A stretch of 64,000 nucleotides of DNA from Lepidurus packardi (GCA_023053545.1 JAKZAN010000099.1:1-64000), one strand, 5' to 3'. Counted from the stretch's first letter, positions 1 through 12,402 are shown. A program made the numbers and translations. The notes: a model not told the origin generated them from the letters alone.

Positions 1-3000
1 AGTAAATTTCAATGAAATTTCATTGAAATTTGAGGTAAAATTACAAGCATATTTCAACGAAATTTCAATGAAATTTCAGTGTAATTTCAATAAGATTTCG
101 AGGAAATTTCAGGTAAAATTACAAGCAAATTTCAAGGAAATTTCATTGAAATTTCAGGTAAAATTAGAAGCATATTACAACGAAATTTCAATGAAATTTC
201 AGTGTAATTTCAATAAGATTTCGAGGAAATTTCAGGTAAAATTACAAGCAAATTTCAATGAAATTTCATTGAAATTTCAGGTAAAATTACAAGCAAATTT
301 CAAGGAAATTTCATTGAAATTTGAGGTAAAATTACAAGCATATTTCAACGAAATTTCAAAGAAATTTCATTGTAATTTAAATAAGATTTCGAGGAAATTT
401 CAGGTAAAATTACAAGCTAATTTCAAGGAAATTTCATTGAAGTTTCTGTGTAATTTCAGTAAGATTTCGAAGAAATTTCAGGTAAAATTACAAGCAAATT
501 TCAAGGAAATTTCATTGAAATTTCAGGTAAAATTACAAGCATATTTCAACGAAATTTCAATGAAATTTCAGTGTAATTTTAATAAGATTTCGAGAAAATT
601 TAAGATAAAATTACAAGTAAATTTCAATGAAATTTCATTGAAATTTGAGGTAAAATTACAAGCATATTTCAACGAAATTTCAATGAAATTTCAGTGTAAT
701 TTCAATAAGATTTCGAGGAAATTTCAGGTAAAATTACAAGCAAATTTCAAGGAAATTTCTTTGAAATTTCAGGTAAAATTACAAGCATATTTCAACGAAA
801 TTTCAATGAAATTTCAGTGTAATTTCAATAAGATTTCGACGAAATTTCAGGTAAAATTACAAGCAAATTTCAAGGAAATTTCATTGAAGTTTCTGTGTAA
901 TTTCAGTAAGATTTCGAAGAAATTTCAGGTAAAATTACAAGCAAATTTCAAGGAAATTTCTTTGAAATTTCAGGTAAAATTACAAGCATATTTCAACGAA
1001 ATTTCAATGAAATTTCAGTGTAATTTCAATAAGATTTCGACGAAATTTCAGGTAAAATTACAAGCAAATTTCAAGGAAATTTCTTTGAAATTTCAGGTAA
1101 AGATACAAGCATATTTCAACAAAATTTCAATGAAATTTCAGTGTAATTTCAATAAGATTACGAGGAAATTTCAGGTAAAATTACAAGCAAATTTCAAGGA
1201 AATTTCATTGAAATTTGAGGTAAAATTACAAGCATATTTCAACGAAATTTCAATGAAATTTCAGTGTAATTTCAATAAGATTTCAAGGAAATTTCAGGTA
1301 AAATTACAAGAAAATTTCAAGGAAATTTCAGGTAAAATTACAAGAAAATTTCAAGGAAATGTCATTGAAATTTCAGGTAAAATTACAAGCATATTTCAAC
1401 GAAATTTCAATGAAATTTCAGTGTAATTTCAATAAGATTTCGAGGAAATTTCAGGTAAAATTACAAGCAAATTTCAAGGAAATTTCATTGAAGTTTCAGT
1501 CTAATTTCAATAAGATTTCGAGGAAATTTCAGGTAAAATTACAAGCAAAATTCAAGGAAATTTCATTGAAATTTCACGTAAAATTACAAGCATATTTCAA
1601 CGAAGTTTCAATGAAATTTCAGTGTAATTTCAATAAGATTTCGAGGAAATTTAAGATAAAATTACAAGTAAATTTCAATGAAATTTCATTGAAATTTGAG
1701 GTAAAATTACAAGCATATTTCAACGAAATTTCAATGAAATTTCAGTGTAATTTCAATAAGATTTCGAGGAAATTTCAGGTAAAAGTACCAGCAAATTTCA
1801 AGGAAATTTCTTTGAAATTTCAGGTAAAATTACAAGCATATTTCAACGAAATTTCAATGAAATTTCAGTGTAATTTCAATAAGATTTCGACGAAATTTCA
1901 GGTAAAATTACAAGCAAATTTCAAGGAAATTTCATTGAAGTTTCTGTTTAATTTCAGTAAGATTTCGAAGAAATTTCAGGTAAAATTACAAGCAAATTTC
2001 AAGGAAATTTCATTGAAATTTCAGGTAAAATTACAAGCATATTTCAACGAAATTTCAATGAAATTTCAGTGTAATTTCAATAAGATTTCGAGGAAATTTA
2101 AGATAAAATTACAAGTAAATTTCAATGAAATTTCATTGAAATTTCAGGTAAAATTACAAGCATATTTCAACGAAATTTCAATGAAATTTCAGTGTAATTT
2201 CAATAAGATTTCGAGGAAATTTCAGATAAAATTACAAGCAAATTTCAAGGAAATTTCATTGAAGTTTCAGTGTAATTTCAATAAGATTTCGAAGAAATTT
2301 CAGGTAAAATTACAAGCAAATTTCAAGGAAATTTCATTGAAATTTGAGGTAAAATTACAAGCATATTTCAACGAAATTTCAATGAAATTTCAGTGTAATT
2401 TCAATAAGATTTCGAGGAAATTTCAGGTAAAATTACAAGCAAATTTCAAGGAAATTTCTTTGAAATTTCAGGTTAAATTACAAGCATATTTCAACGAAAT
2501 TTCAATGAAATTTCAGTGTAATTTCAATAAGACTTCGACGAAATTTCAGGTAAAATTACAAGCAAATTTCAAGGAAATTTCATTGAAGTTTCTGTGTAAT
2601 TTCAATAAGATTTCGAAGAAATTTCAGGTAAAATTACAACAAATTTCAAGGAAATTTCATTGAAATTTCAGGTAAAATTACAAGCATATTTCAACGAAAT
2701 TTCAATGAAATTTCAGTGTAATTTCAATAAGATTTCGAGGAAATTTAAGATAAAATTACAAGTAAATTTCAATGAAATTTCATTGAAATTTCAGGTAAAA
2801 TTACAAGCATATTTCAACGAAATTTCAATGAAATTTCAGTGTAATTTCAATAAGATTTCGAGGAAATTTCAGATAAAATTACAAGCAAATTTCAAAGAAA
2901 TTTCAGGTAAAATTACAAGCATATTTCAACGAAGTTTCAATGAAATTTCAGTGTAATTTCAAAAAGATTTCGAGGAAATTTAAGATAAAATTACAAGTAA

Positions 3001-6000
3001 ATTTCAATGAAATTTCATTGAAATTTGAGGTAAAATTACAAGCATATTTCAACGAAATTTCAATGAAATTTCAGTGTAATTTCAATAAGATTTCGAGGAA
3101 ATTTCAGGCAAAATTACAAGCAAATTTCAAGGAAATTTCTTTGAAATTTCAGGTAAAATTACAAGCATATTTCAACGAAATTTCAATGAAATTTCAGTGT
3201 AATTTCAATAAGATTTCGACGAAATTTCAGGTAAAATTACAAGCAAACTTCAAGGAAATTTCATTAAAGTTTCTGTGTAATTTCAGTAAGATTTCGAAGA
3301 AATTTCAGGTAAAATTACAAGCAAATTTCAAGGAAATTTTATTGAAATTTCAGGTAATACTACAAGCATATTTCAACGAAATTTCAATGAAATTTCAGCG
3401 TAATTTCAATAAGATTTCGAGGAAATTTCAGGTAAAATTACAAGCAAATTTCATGGAAATTTCATTGAAGTTTCAGTCTAATTTCAATAAGATTTCGAGG
3501 AAATTTCAGGTAAAATTACATGCAAATTTCAGTGTAATTTCAATAAGATTTCGAGGAAATTTCAGGTAAAATTACAAGCAAATTTCACGTAAAATTACAA
3601 GCATGTTTCAACGAAATTTCAATGAAATTTCAGGTAAAATTACAAGCAAATTTCAAGGAAATTTCATTGAAATTTGAGGTAAAATTACAAGCATATTTCA
3701 ACGAAATTTCAATGAAATTTCAGTGTAATTTCAATAAGATTTCGAGGAAATTTCAGGTAAAATTACAAGCAAATTTCAAGGAAATTTCATTTAAATTTCA
3801 GTGTAATTTCAATAAGATTTCGAAGAAATTTCAGGTAAAATTACAAGCAAATTTCAAGGAAATTTCATTGAAATTTCAGGTAAAATTACAAGCAAATTTC
3901 AAGGAAATTTCGTTGAAATTTGAGGTAAAATTACAAGCATATTTAAACGAAATTTCAATGAAATTTCATTGTAATTTAAATAAGATTTCGAGGAAATTTC
4001 AGGTAAAATTAAAAGCAAATTTCAAGGAAATTTCATTGAAATTTCAGGTAAAATTACAAGCATATTTCAACGAAATTTCAATGAAATTTCAGTGTAATTT
4101 CAATAAGATTTCGATTAAATTTCAGATAAAATTACAAGCAAATTCCAATGAAATTTCATTGAAATTTCAGGTAAAATAACAAGCATATTTCAACGAAATT
4201 TCAATGAAATTTCAGTGCAATTTCAATAAGATTTCGAGGAAATTTCAGATAAAATTACAAGCAAATTTCAATTAAATTTCATTGAAGTTTCAGTGTAATT
4301 TCAATAAGATTTCGAAGAAATTTCAGGTAAAATTACAAGCAAATTTCAAGGAAATTTCATTGAAATTTGAAGTAAAATTACAAGCATATTTCAACGAAAT
4401 TTCAATGAAATTTCAGTGTAATTTCAATAAGATTTCGAGGAAATTTCAGGTAAAATTACAAGCAAATTTCAAGGAAATTTAATTGAAGTTTCAGTCTAAT
4501 TTCAATAAGATTTCGAGGAAATTTCAGGTAAAATTACATGCAAATTTCAAGGAAATTTCGTTGAAATTTCAGGTAAAATTACAAGCATATTTCAACGAAA
4601 TTTCAATGAAATTTCAGTATAATTTCAATAAGATTTCGAGGAAATTTCAGGTAAAATTACAAGCATATTTCAATGAAATTTCAATGAAATTTCAGTGTAA
4701 TTTCAATAAGATTTCGAGGAAATTTAAGATAAAATTACAAGTAAATTTCAATGAAATTTCATTGAAATTTGAGGTAAAATTACAAGCATATTTCAACGAA
4801 ATTTCAATGAAATTTCAGTGTAATTTCAATAAGATTTCGAGGAAATTTCAGGCAAAATTACAAGCAAATTTCAAGGAAATTTCTTTGAAATTTCAGGTAA
4901 AATTACAAGCATATTTCAACGAAATTTCAATGAAATTTCAGTGTAATTTCAATAAGATTTCGACGAAATTTCAGGTAAAATTACAAGCAAACTTCAAGGA
5001 AATTTCATTAAAGTTTCTGTGTAATTTCAGTAAGATTTCGAAGAAATTTCAGGTAAAATTACAAGCAAATTTCAAGGAAATTTTATTGAAATTTCAGGTA
5101 ATACTACAAGCATATTTCAACGAAATTTCAATGAAATTTCAGCGTAATTTCAATAAGATTTCGAGGAAATTTCAGGTAAAATTACAAGCAAATTTCATGG
5201 AAATTTCATTGAAGTATCAGTCTAATTTCAATAAGATTTCGAGGAAATTTCAGGTAAAATTACATGCAAATTTCAGTGTAATTTCAATAAGATTTCGAGG
5301 AAATTTCAGGTAAAATTACAAGCAAATTTCACGTAAAATTACAAGCATGTTTCAACGAAATTTCAATGAAATTTCAGGTAAAATTACAAGCAAATTTCAA
5401 GGAAATTTCATTGAAATTTGAGGTAAAATTACAAGCATATTTCAACGAAATTTCAATGAAATTTCAGTGTAATTTCAATAAGATTTCGAGGAAATTTCAG
5501 GTAAAATTACAAGCAAATTTCAAGGAAATTTCATTTAAATTTCAGTGTAATTTCAATAAGATTTCGAAGAAATTTCCGGTAAAATTACAAGCAAATTTCA
5601 AGGAAATTTCGTTGAAATTTGAGGTAAAATTACAAGCATATTTAAACGAAATTTCAATGAAATTTCATTGTAATTTAAATAAGATTTCGAGGAAATTTCA
5701 GGTAAAATTAAAGGCAAATTTCAAGGAAATTTCATTGAAATTTCAGGTAAAATTACAAGCATATTTCAACGAAATTTCAATGAAATTTCAGTGTAATTTC
5801 AATAAGATTTCGATTAAATTTCAGATAAAATTACAAGCAAATTCCAATGAAATTTCATTGAAATTTCAGGTAAAATAACAAGCATATTTCAACGAAATTT
5901 CAATGAAATTTCAGTGCAATTTCAATAAGATTTCGAGGAAATTTCAGATAAAATTACAAGCAAATTTCAATTAAATTTCATTGAAGTTTCAGTGTAATTT

Positions 6001-9000
6001 CAATAAGATTTCGAAGAAATTTCAGGTAAAATTACAAGCAAATTTCAAGGAAATTTCATTGAAATTTGAAGTAAAATTACAAGCATATTTCAACGAAATT
6101 TCAATGAAATTTCAGTGTAATTTCAATAAGATTTCGAGGAAATTTCAGGTAAAATTACAAGCAAATTTCAAGGAAATTTAATTGAAGTTTCAGTCTAATT
6201 TCAATAAGATTTCGAGGAAATTTCAGGTAAAATTACATGCAAATTTCAAGGAAATTTCGTTGAAATTTCAGGTAAAATTACAAGCATATTTCAACGAAAT
6301 TTCAATGAAATTTCAGTATAATTTCAATAAGATTTCGAGGAAATTTCAGGTAAAATTACAAGCAAATTTCAAAGAAATTTCATTGAAATTTCAGTTAAAA
6401 TTACAAGCATATTTCAATGAAATTTCAATGAAATTTCAGTGTAATTTCAATAAGATTTCGAGGAAATTTAAGATAAAATTACAAGTAAATTTCAATGAAA
6501 TTTCATTGAAATTTCAGTTAAAATTACAAGCATATTTCAACGAAATTTCAATGAAATTTCCGTGTAATTTCAATAAGATTACGAGGAAATTTAAGATAAA
6601 ATTACAAGTAAATTTCAATGAAATTTCATTGAAATTTCAGGTAAAATTACAAGCATATTTCAACGAAATTTCAATGAAATTTCAGTGTAATTTCAATAAG
6701 ATTTCGAGGAAATTTCAGATAAAATTACAAGCAAATTTCAAGGAAATTTCATTGAAGTTTCAGTGTAATTTTAATAAGATTTCGAAGAAATTTCAGGTAA
6801 AATTACAAGCAAATTTCAAGGAAATTTCATTGAAATTTGAGGTAAAATTACAAGCATATTTCAACGAAATTTCAATGAAATTTCAGTGTAATTTCAATAA
6901 GATTTCGAGGAAATTTCAGGTAAAATTACAAGCAAATTTCAAGGAAATTTCTTTGAAATTTCGGGTAAAATTACAAGCATATTTCAACGAAATTTCAATG
7001 AAATTTCAGTGTAATTTCAATAAGATTTCGAGGAAATTTCAGGTAAAATTACAAGCAAATTTCAAGGAAATTTCATTTAAATTTCAGTGTAATTTCAATA
7101 AGATTTCGAAGAAATATCAGGTAAAATTACAAGCAAATTTCAAGGAAATTTCGTTGAAATTTGAGGTAAAATTACAAGCATATTTAAACGAAATTTCAAT
7201 GAAATTTCATTGTAATTTAAATAAGATTTCGAGGAAATTTCAGGTAAAATTAAAGGCAAATTTCAAGGAAATTTCATTGAAATTTCAGGTAAAATTACAA
7301 GCATATTTCAACGAAATTTCAATGAAATTTCAGTGTAATTTCAATAAGATTTCGATTAAATTTCAGATAAAATTACAAGCAAATTCCAATGAAATTTCAT
7401 TGAAATTTCAGGTAAAATAACAAGCATATTTCAACGAAATTTCAATGAAATTTCAGTGCAATTTCAATAAGATTTCGAGGAAATTTCAGATAAAATTACA
7501 AGCAAATTTCAATTAAATTTCATTGAAGTTTCAGTGTAATTTCAATAAGATTTCGAAGAAATTTCAGGTAAAATTACAAGCAAATTTCAAGGAAATTTCA
7601 TTGAAATTTGAAGTAAAATTACAAGCATATTTCAACGAAATTTCAATGAAATTTCAGTGTAATTTCAATAAGATTTCGAGGAAATTTCAGGTAAAATTAC
7701 AAGCAAATTTCAAGGAAATTTCTTTGAAATTTCAGGTAAAATTACAAGCATATTTCAACGAAATTTCAATGAAATTTCAGTGTAATTTCAATAAGATTTC
7801 GACGAAATTTCAGGTAAAATTACAAGCAAATTTCAAGGAAATTTCATTGAAGTTTCTGTGTAATTTCAGTAAGATTTCGAAGAAATTTCAGGTAAAATTA
7901 CAAGCAAATTTCAAGGAAATTTCATTTAAATTTCAGGTAAAATTACAAGCATATTTCAACGAAATTTCAATGAAATTTCAGTGTAATTTCAATAAGATTT
8001 CGAGGAAATTTCAGGTAAAATTACAAGCAAATTTCAAGGAAATTTCATTTAAATTTCAGTGTAATTTCAATAAGATTTCGAAGAAATATCAGGTAAAATT
8101 ACAAGCAAATTTCAAGGAAATTTCGTTGAAATTTGAGGTAAAATTACAAGCATATTTAAACGAAATTTCAATGAAATTTCATTGTAATTTAAATAAGATT
8201 TCGAGGAAATTTCAGGTAAAATTAAAGGCAAATTTCAAGGAAATTTCATTGAAATTTCAGGTAAAATTACAAGCATATTTCAACGAAATTTCAATGAAAT
8301 TTCAGTGTAATTTCAATAAGATTTCGATTAAATTTCAGATAAAATTACAAGCAAATTCCAATGAAATTTCATTGAAATTTCAGGTAAAATAACAAGCATA
8401 TTTCAACGAAATTTCAATGAAATTTCAGTGCAATTTCAATAAGATTTCGAGGAAATTTCAGATAAAATTACAAGCAAATTTCAATTAAATTTCATTGAAG
8501 TTTCAGTGTAATTTCAATAAGATTTCGAAGAAATTTCAGGTAAAATTACAAGCAAATTTCAAGGAAATTTCATTGAAATTTGAAGTAAAATTACAAGCAT
8601 ATTTCAACGAAATTTCAATGAAATTTCAGTGTAATTTCAATAAGATTTCGAGGAAATTTCAGGTAAAATTACAAGCAAATTTCAAGGAAATTTCTTTGAA
8701 ATTTCAGGTAAAATTACAAGCATATTTCAACGAAATTTCAATGAAATTTCAGTGTAATTTCAATAAGATTTCGACGAAATTTCAGGTAAAATTACAAGCA
8801 AATTTCAAGGAAATTTCATTGAAGTTTCTGTGTAATTTCAGTAAGATTTCGAAGAAATTTCAGGTAAAATTACAAGCAAATTTCAAGGAAATTTCATTTA
8901 AATTTCAGGTAAAATTACAAGCATATTTCAACGAAATTTCAATGAAATTTCAGTGTAATTTCAATAAGATTTCGAGGAAATTTCAGGTAAAATTACAATC

Positions 9001-9906
9001 AAATTTCAAGGAAATTTCTTTGAAATTTCAGGTAAAATTACAAGCATATTTCAACGAAATTTCAACGAAATTTCAGTGTAATTTCAATAAGATTTCGACG
9101 AAATTTCAGGTAAAATTACAAGCATATTTCAACGAAATTTCAATGAAATTTCTGTGTAATTTCAATAAGATTTCCAAGAAATTTCAGGTAAAATTACAAG
9201 CAAATTTCAAGGAAATTTCATTGAAATTTCAGGTAAAATTACAAGCATATTTCAACGAAATTTCAATGAAATTTCAGTGTAATTTCAATAAGATTTCGAG
9301 GAAATTTCAGGTAAAATTACAAGCAAATTTCAAAGAAATTTCATTGAAATTTCAGGTAAAATTACAAGCATATTTCAACGAAATTTCAATGAAATTTCAG
9401 TGTAATTTCAATAAGATTTCGAAGAAATTTCAGATAAAATTACAAGCAAATTGCAAGGAAATTTCATTGAAGTTTCAGTGTAATTTCAATAAGATTTCGA
9501 AGAAATTTCAGGTAAAATTACAAGCAAATTTCAAGGAAATTTCATTGAAATTTGAGGTAAAATTACAAGCATATTTCAACGAAATTTCAATGAAATTTCA
9601 GTGTAATTTCAATAAGATTACGAGGAAATTTCAGGTAAAATTACAAGCAAATTTCAAAGGAATTTCATTGAAATTTGAGGTAAAATTACAAGCATATTTC
9701 AACGAAATTTCAATGAAATTTCAGTGTAATTTCAATAAGATTTCGAGGAAATTTCAGGTAAAATTACAAGCAAATTTCAAGGAAATTTCATTGAAATTTC
9801 ACGTAAAATTACAAGCATGTTTCAGCGAAATTTCAATGAAATTTCAGTGTAATTTCAATAAGATTTCGAGGAAATTTCAGGTAAAATTACAAGCAAATTT
9901 CAAGGA
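1..9906 (+). repeat. 123-bp composite satellite, left block
   Basis: The block is tandem satellite from the left edge to the first retrotransposon. The modal monomer is 123 bp: a 33-bp sub-block (three 11-mers such as GAAATTTCAAT) plus two 45-bp sub-blocks (11+11+11+12), each containing a GTAAAATTAC step. Units lacking one 45-bp sub-block (78 bp) also occur. Variants between monomers fall at any codon position (CAG/GAG, AGG/AAG/ACG, GCA/GTA), so the open forward frame is not under visible coding constraint. From about 2940 rightwards the monomers are organised into 1-1.7 kb higher-order units. No gene is seen anywhere in the block. The spacing was read directly from the sequence; a centromeric or pericentromeric location is inference. 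Confidence 0.95.
2940..9240 (+). repeat. higher-order repeat array of 1.0-1.7 kb units (left)
   Basis: A diagnostic variant, GTAAAATAACAAG, closes the open frame at 4179, 5878, 7420 and 8392, which gives spacings of 1699, 1542 and 972 bp. It travels with other rare variants: CAATTAAATTTC about 100 bp downstream, TTTAAACG, and AAATTCCAATG. Unit lengths differ by multiples of the 33/45-bp sub-blocks, as expected from unequal exchange in register with the monomer. Part of the same unit series recurs at 40880-49560: for example 2940-4482 matches both 40880-42300 (offset 37940) and 47777-49319 (offset 44837). Confidence 0.8.
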
Positions 9907-10291
9907 GGCAGTTCGGCCTGAGCAGTTGAACGTACTGGATGTGTTTAGGTCTCAACTGTGTAGTTCCCAAACACCCCAAATTACAAACTGAACTTATTTA
10001 ATCAAAAGTGTCAGTGCCTTCTTTATGCAATATTGTTACAAATCGAACTTCTCACCACCTTCCAACCATGTAACAAAAGTCTTCTCACCGCCTATTTAGG
10101 CAGAAGACTCTTGAAACTTTGTGTTCTAAGACGTGTTGTCATCGTTACACTGTGTTGTGTTGATTTCGTTACTCTTTTGGTTACATTGCAATCAGACTAC
10201 AGTTTGTTCATTTCATTTTACTCCTACATCTTCAATCCCGAACACGTCCCCAACCCTTTCCATCACACTGCTGACGTCATCAAACCTTGAA
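9907..10291 (+). promoter_or_regulatory. 5' UTR and presumed internal promoter of the LINE
   Basis: The 385 bp between the element's first base and the ORF1 ATG are conserved in all five copies (also from 17209, 26904, 50442 and 56062). The family generally carries an internal RNA polymerase II promoter at the extreme 5' end, and the start GGCAGTTCGG with AGCAGTTG nearby would suit an initiator-type promoter. That assignment is by family analogy; no TATA box is evident. An open stretch at 10033-10290 lacks an ATG and is not called a gene. Confidence 0.4.
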
Positions 10292-11149
10292 ATGGAATCA
10301 GAAATAGAAATCGATGACCCGCTTATACCTGTTATACCAGTTGAATCCGTTGAACCTGTTTTTTCCGTTGAACTTGTTCCATCTGTTGAACCTACATCTG
10401 CTGAAGAAAACCAAACCAACCTACTAAAATGTAACTCATGTGGAATCCTTTTCGAAAAAGACAGACCAAAAGTCAAAAATTGTCAAGAATGTCGTCACAA
10501 ACCCCATTCCCACAAAAGACCAAACTCTCCAGGCGAAGAAACTACTCGAAAAAGATCATTCTCAATTGATGACTTCCTCTCCAAAAGGTTAGACTCTTTA
10601 ACGGATTTAATCCTAAATGTAGTTGAAAAACAAAACCTACTCCTACAAGAAAACACTGAACTGAAACGTTCCCTAAACATCCTGATCCAACAAAACTCAG
10701 ACCTAAAATCTGATCTTGAAATCTCTAGACAAGAAAGAAACTCCCACACTTCCACCAGAACTATAACCGATCAGAAAGAAGAACCTCCTAAAGAAACAGC
10801 TTGGTCTCAGATTATAAAAAAAAATGGCAAACTCAGAACCTCAAAACCGACAGAACAAACCTACAACTCTGCAACCACATCTCAACAATCCACCTCCAAA
10901 TCAAACTCAACCTTCCAAGAAAACTCAGAAATTGAAGAAGCCACCTTGATTCTCCAACAACTTGACGAAGAAAAGGGTAATAAATTCATCCCAAGAAAAG
11001 ACCTCTTATCAATCTTGGAAAAAGACATAAAAAAAACTCAACCAAAACGCCCCAATCCCCATTTTCGTTCGGAAAACAAAAACAAAAAAACTTATTCTTA
11101 CTTACAAAAACCACGAAGAAAAACAAAAATCAAACGAAATCTTGGCTGA
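10292..11149 (+). CDS. LINE copy 1 ORF1, N-terminal part (zinc ribbon + coiled coil)
   Basis: This is the N-terminal 285 residues of the ORF1 nucleic-acid-binding (RNP) protein. The start is the first ATG in frame (10292); upstream codons are open but contain no ATG. Residues 17-34 are an acidic Val-Glu-Pro-rich stretch. Residues 47-67 carry Cys-x2-Cys-x13-Cys-x2-Cys followed by His residues, a zinc-ribbon-like motif. Residues about 96-147 are Leu/Ile/Asn/Glu-rich with heptad spacing, consistent with the trimerising coiled coil of LINE ORF1 proteins. The rest is Ser/Thr/Lys-rich and basic. The frame ends at TGA 11147-11149, but the homologous protein evidently continues in the +1-shifted frame. 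The likely shift point is the run of seven A at 11084-11090. Function as an RNA-binding RNP component is inferred from the family. Confidence 0.8.
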   Translation: MESEIEIDDPLIPVIPVESVEPVFSVELVPSVEPTSAEENQTNLLKCNSCGILFEKDRPKVKNCQECRHKPHSHKRPNSPGEETTRKRSFSIDDFLSKRLDSLTDLILNVVEKQNLLLQENTELKRSLNILIQQNSDLKSDLEISRQERNSHTSTRTITDQKEEPPKETAWSQIIKKNGKLRTSKPTEQTYNSATTSQQSTSKSNSTFQENSEIEEATLILQQLDEEKGNKFIPRKDLLSILEKDIKKTQPKRPNPHFRSENKNKKTYSYLQKPRRKTKIKRNLG

Positions 11150-11572
11150 AACCTCCTTCTCCGAATTAGGACCCGTCAAAGCTGTAAACAGAAAACCAAA
11201 CCTTCAGATTGTGATTCACCAACTTCCCACAGATGAAACCCCTGAAGACATCTGCTCTCACCTCAGCGACAAAAACTCTAGTCTCAACATTAACTTTCAA
11301 ACCAATCACTTCAAACGGATTAACCCTGGCAGCACTAAAAAATTCGGATCTGCTTGGTACACCTGCTCATCACTAATAGAAAAAACTAAGCTTCTTTCAG
11401 GCGGAGCCCTAATCAAAAGATTACACGTTGCGGCAAATGCGCCGATCTCCAACATGATATTAAATCATGTACAAACTCCCGCTTAAAATGCTCCAACTGC
11501 AGAGGTAACCATACAGCCTTCGACCACTCGTGCCCATCAAGAATAGCAGCTATCAAAAAAGCCGCCAAATAA
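11142..11572 (+). pseudogene. LINE copy 1 ORF1, RRM-like segment and CCHC knuckles (frame-shifted)
   Basis: The segment holds the C-terminal part of ORF1 in two frames. Frame A (11142-11486) reads an RRM-like region (LQIVIHQLPTDETPEDI onward, with HFKRINPG and FGSAWYTC) typical of the domain preceding zinc knuckles in arthropod LINE ORF1. It stops before any knuckle. The knuckles are in the original ORF1 frame: Cys codons from 11429 give CGKCADLQHDIKSC (Cx2Cx4Hx4C), then CSNCRGNHTAFDHSC (Cx2Cx3Hx6C), with a stop at 11570-11572. Two compensating frame changes (+1 near 11084-11090, -1 near 11415-11418) therefore separate the three domains. There is no ATG at 11142, so this is not an independent gene. 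The same arrangement is present in every copy. Confidence 0.75.
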
Positions 11573-11601
11573 CCTCAAAACAAGCAAAACCAAAACCCCT
11601 C

Positions 11602-12402
11602 ATGTCTCAAACTCAATGTAATTCCTCTTCTTCTCATTCCACCAATATTCTAATTCATAATATCCGAAAAAACAAGAATCAACTTTTTGAAAAACTGCGT
11701 GAAGCACACAACCACAACTCTCACGTAGCTTTTATTCTCGAACCTCCAACTAATTTTAACTTTACAACAATTTCAAACTTCCAAACCACTAAACCTGACT
11801 CTTCATATATTGGTACTATTAGCTTCAAAGATAATTCAGCCCATCACATTGAAATATTAATATCTCGAGAACTTTACTCTCTAACCAAAATATCATTCAA
11901 AAACCATCTTCCCATAATTCTTGCTACAATCTACAGAAGACATACAAATGAAGTCTCATCTCTGCTTACTGAAATCTGGAAGGAATTAGAAAAGATAAAT
12001 GCTTACATAATTATCTGTGGCGATTTCAATGCCCATCACTGGCACTGGGAGGCAAAAAAAATGGATAAACCTGGCCTTCAGCTATTCGATTTTATCACTT
12101 CCTTAAACTTAATCCTCCTAAATAAATGGAATGTCCCTACATTCATGAACGAAAAGGGCGAATCCTCCACAATAGACTTAGTTTTCGCTTCTTCTGAAAT
12201 TTCCCACCTTCTTCACCTTCGTCTTCTAGATAACCCTGATTTTCTAAACGAATCTGATCATAAAGCTATCCTCCTAAAAATCAAAGCCCCTTTTGTTGAA
12301 TATAGACCCGAACAATGGAACTACAAACTGGCCAACTGGGAACTAATCAACAACACTTTATCAGAACTAATAGAAATAATAAAAACAAATTATTTTCTCT
12401 GA
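11602..12402 (+). CDS. LINE copy 1 ORF2, APE-type endonuclease part
   Basis: This is the N-terminal domain of the ORF2 polyprotein, which nicks target DNA to prime reverse transcription. The start is the ATG at 11602, 29 bp after the ORF1 stop; an upstream TTG-led extension to 11530 is not needed. Motifs of the endonuclease/exonuclease/phosphatase fold are in order: NILIHNIRKNKNQ (residues 15-27), AFILEPP (Glu47), ATIYRRH (Tyr111), IIICGDFNAHHWHW (Asp141, Asn143), STIDLVFAS (Asp192) and ESDHKAILLKI (Ser218, Asp219, His220). The catalytic set looks complete. The frame ends at 12402, within the linker before the reverse transcriptase, and coding resumes in another frame. Confidence 0.88.
   Translation: MSQTQCNSSSSHSTNILIHNIRKNKNQLFEKLREAHNHNSHVAFILEPPTNFNFTTISNFQTTKPDSSYIGTISFKDNSAHHIEILISRELYSLTKISFKNHLPIILATIYRRHTNEVSSLLTEIWKELEKINAYIIICGDFNAHHWHWEAKKMDKPGLQLFDFITSLNLILLNKWNVPTFMNEKGESSTIDLVFASSEISHLLHLRLLDNPDFLNESDHKAILLKIKAPFVEYRPEQWNYKLANWELINNTLSELIEIIKTNYFL

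Noticed and set aside
1-9906. CRISPR array or similar direct-repeat system
   Set aside because: There are no unique spacers: the sequences between repeated strings are themselves the same satellite, and no cas-like gene exists.
23-9991. Long forward ORFs in satellite read as a repetitive structural protein (silk-like or coiled-coil)
   Set aside because: The open frame follows from sub-block lengths divisible by three. Variants are not biased to silent positions, many starts are non-ATG, stops appear as array variants, and the frame runs into the LINE 5' UTR without a gene boundary.
10033-10290. Small ORF in the LINE 5' UTR
   Set aside because: It starts at TTG and lacks an ATG. It lies in the untranslated leader and has no recognisable domain.
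11085-11091. A AAA AAC heptamer as a programmed -1 frameshift site in ORF1
   Set aside because: The heptamer is not in the phase required by the ORF1 frame, and the shift needed to reach the RRM-like segment is +1 (or -2), not -1.
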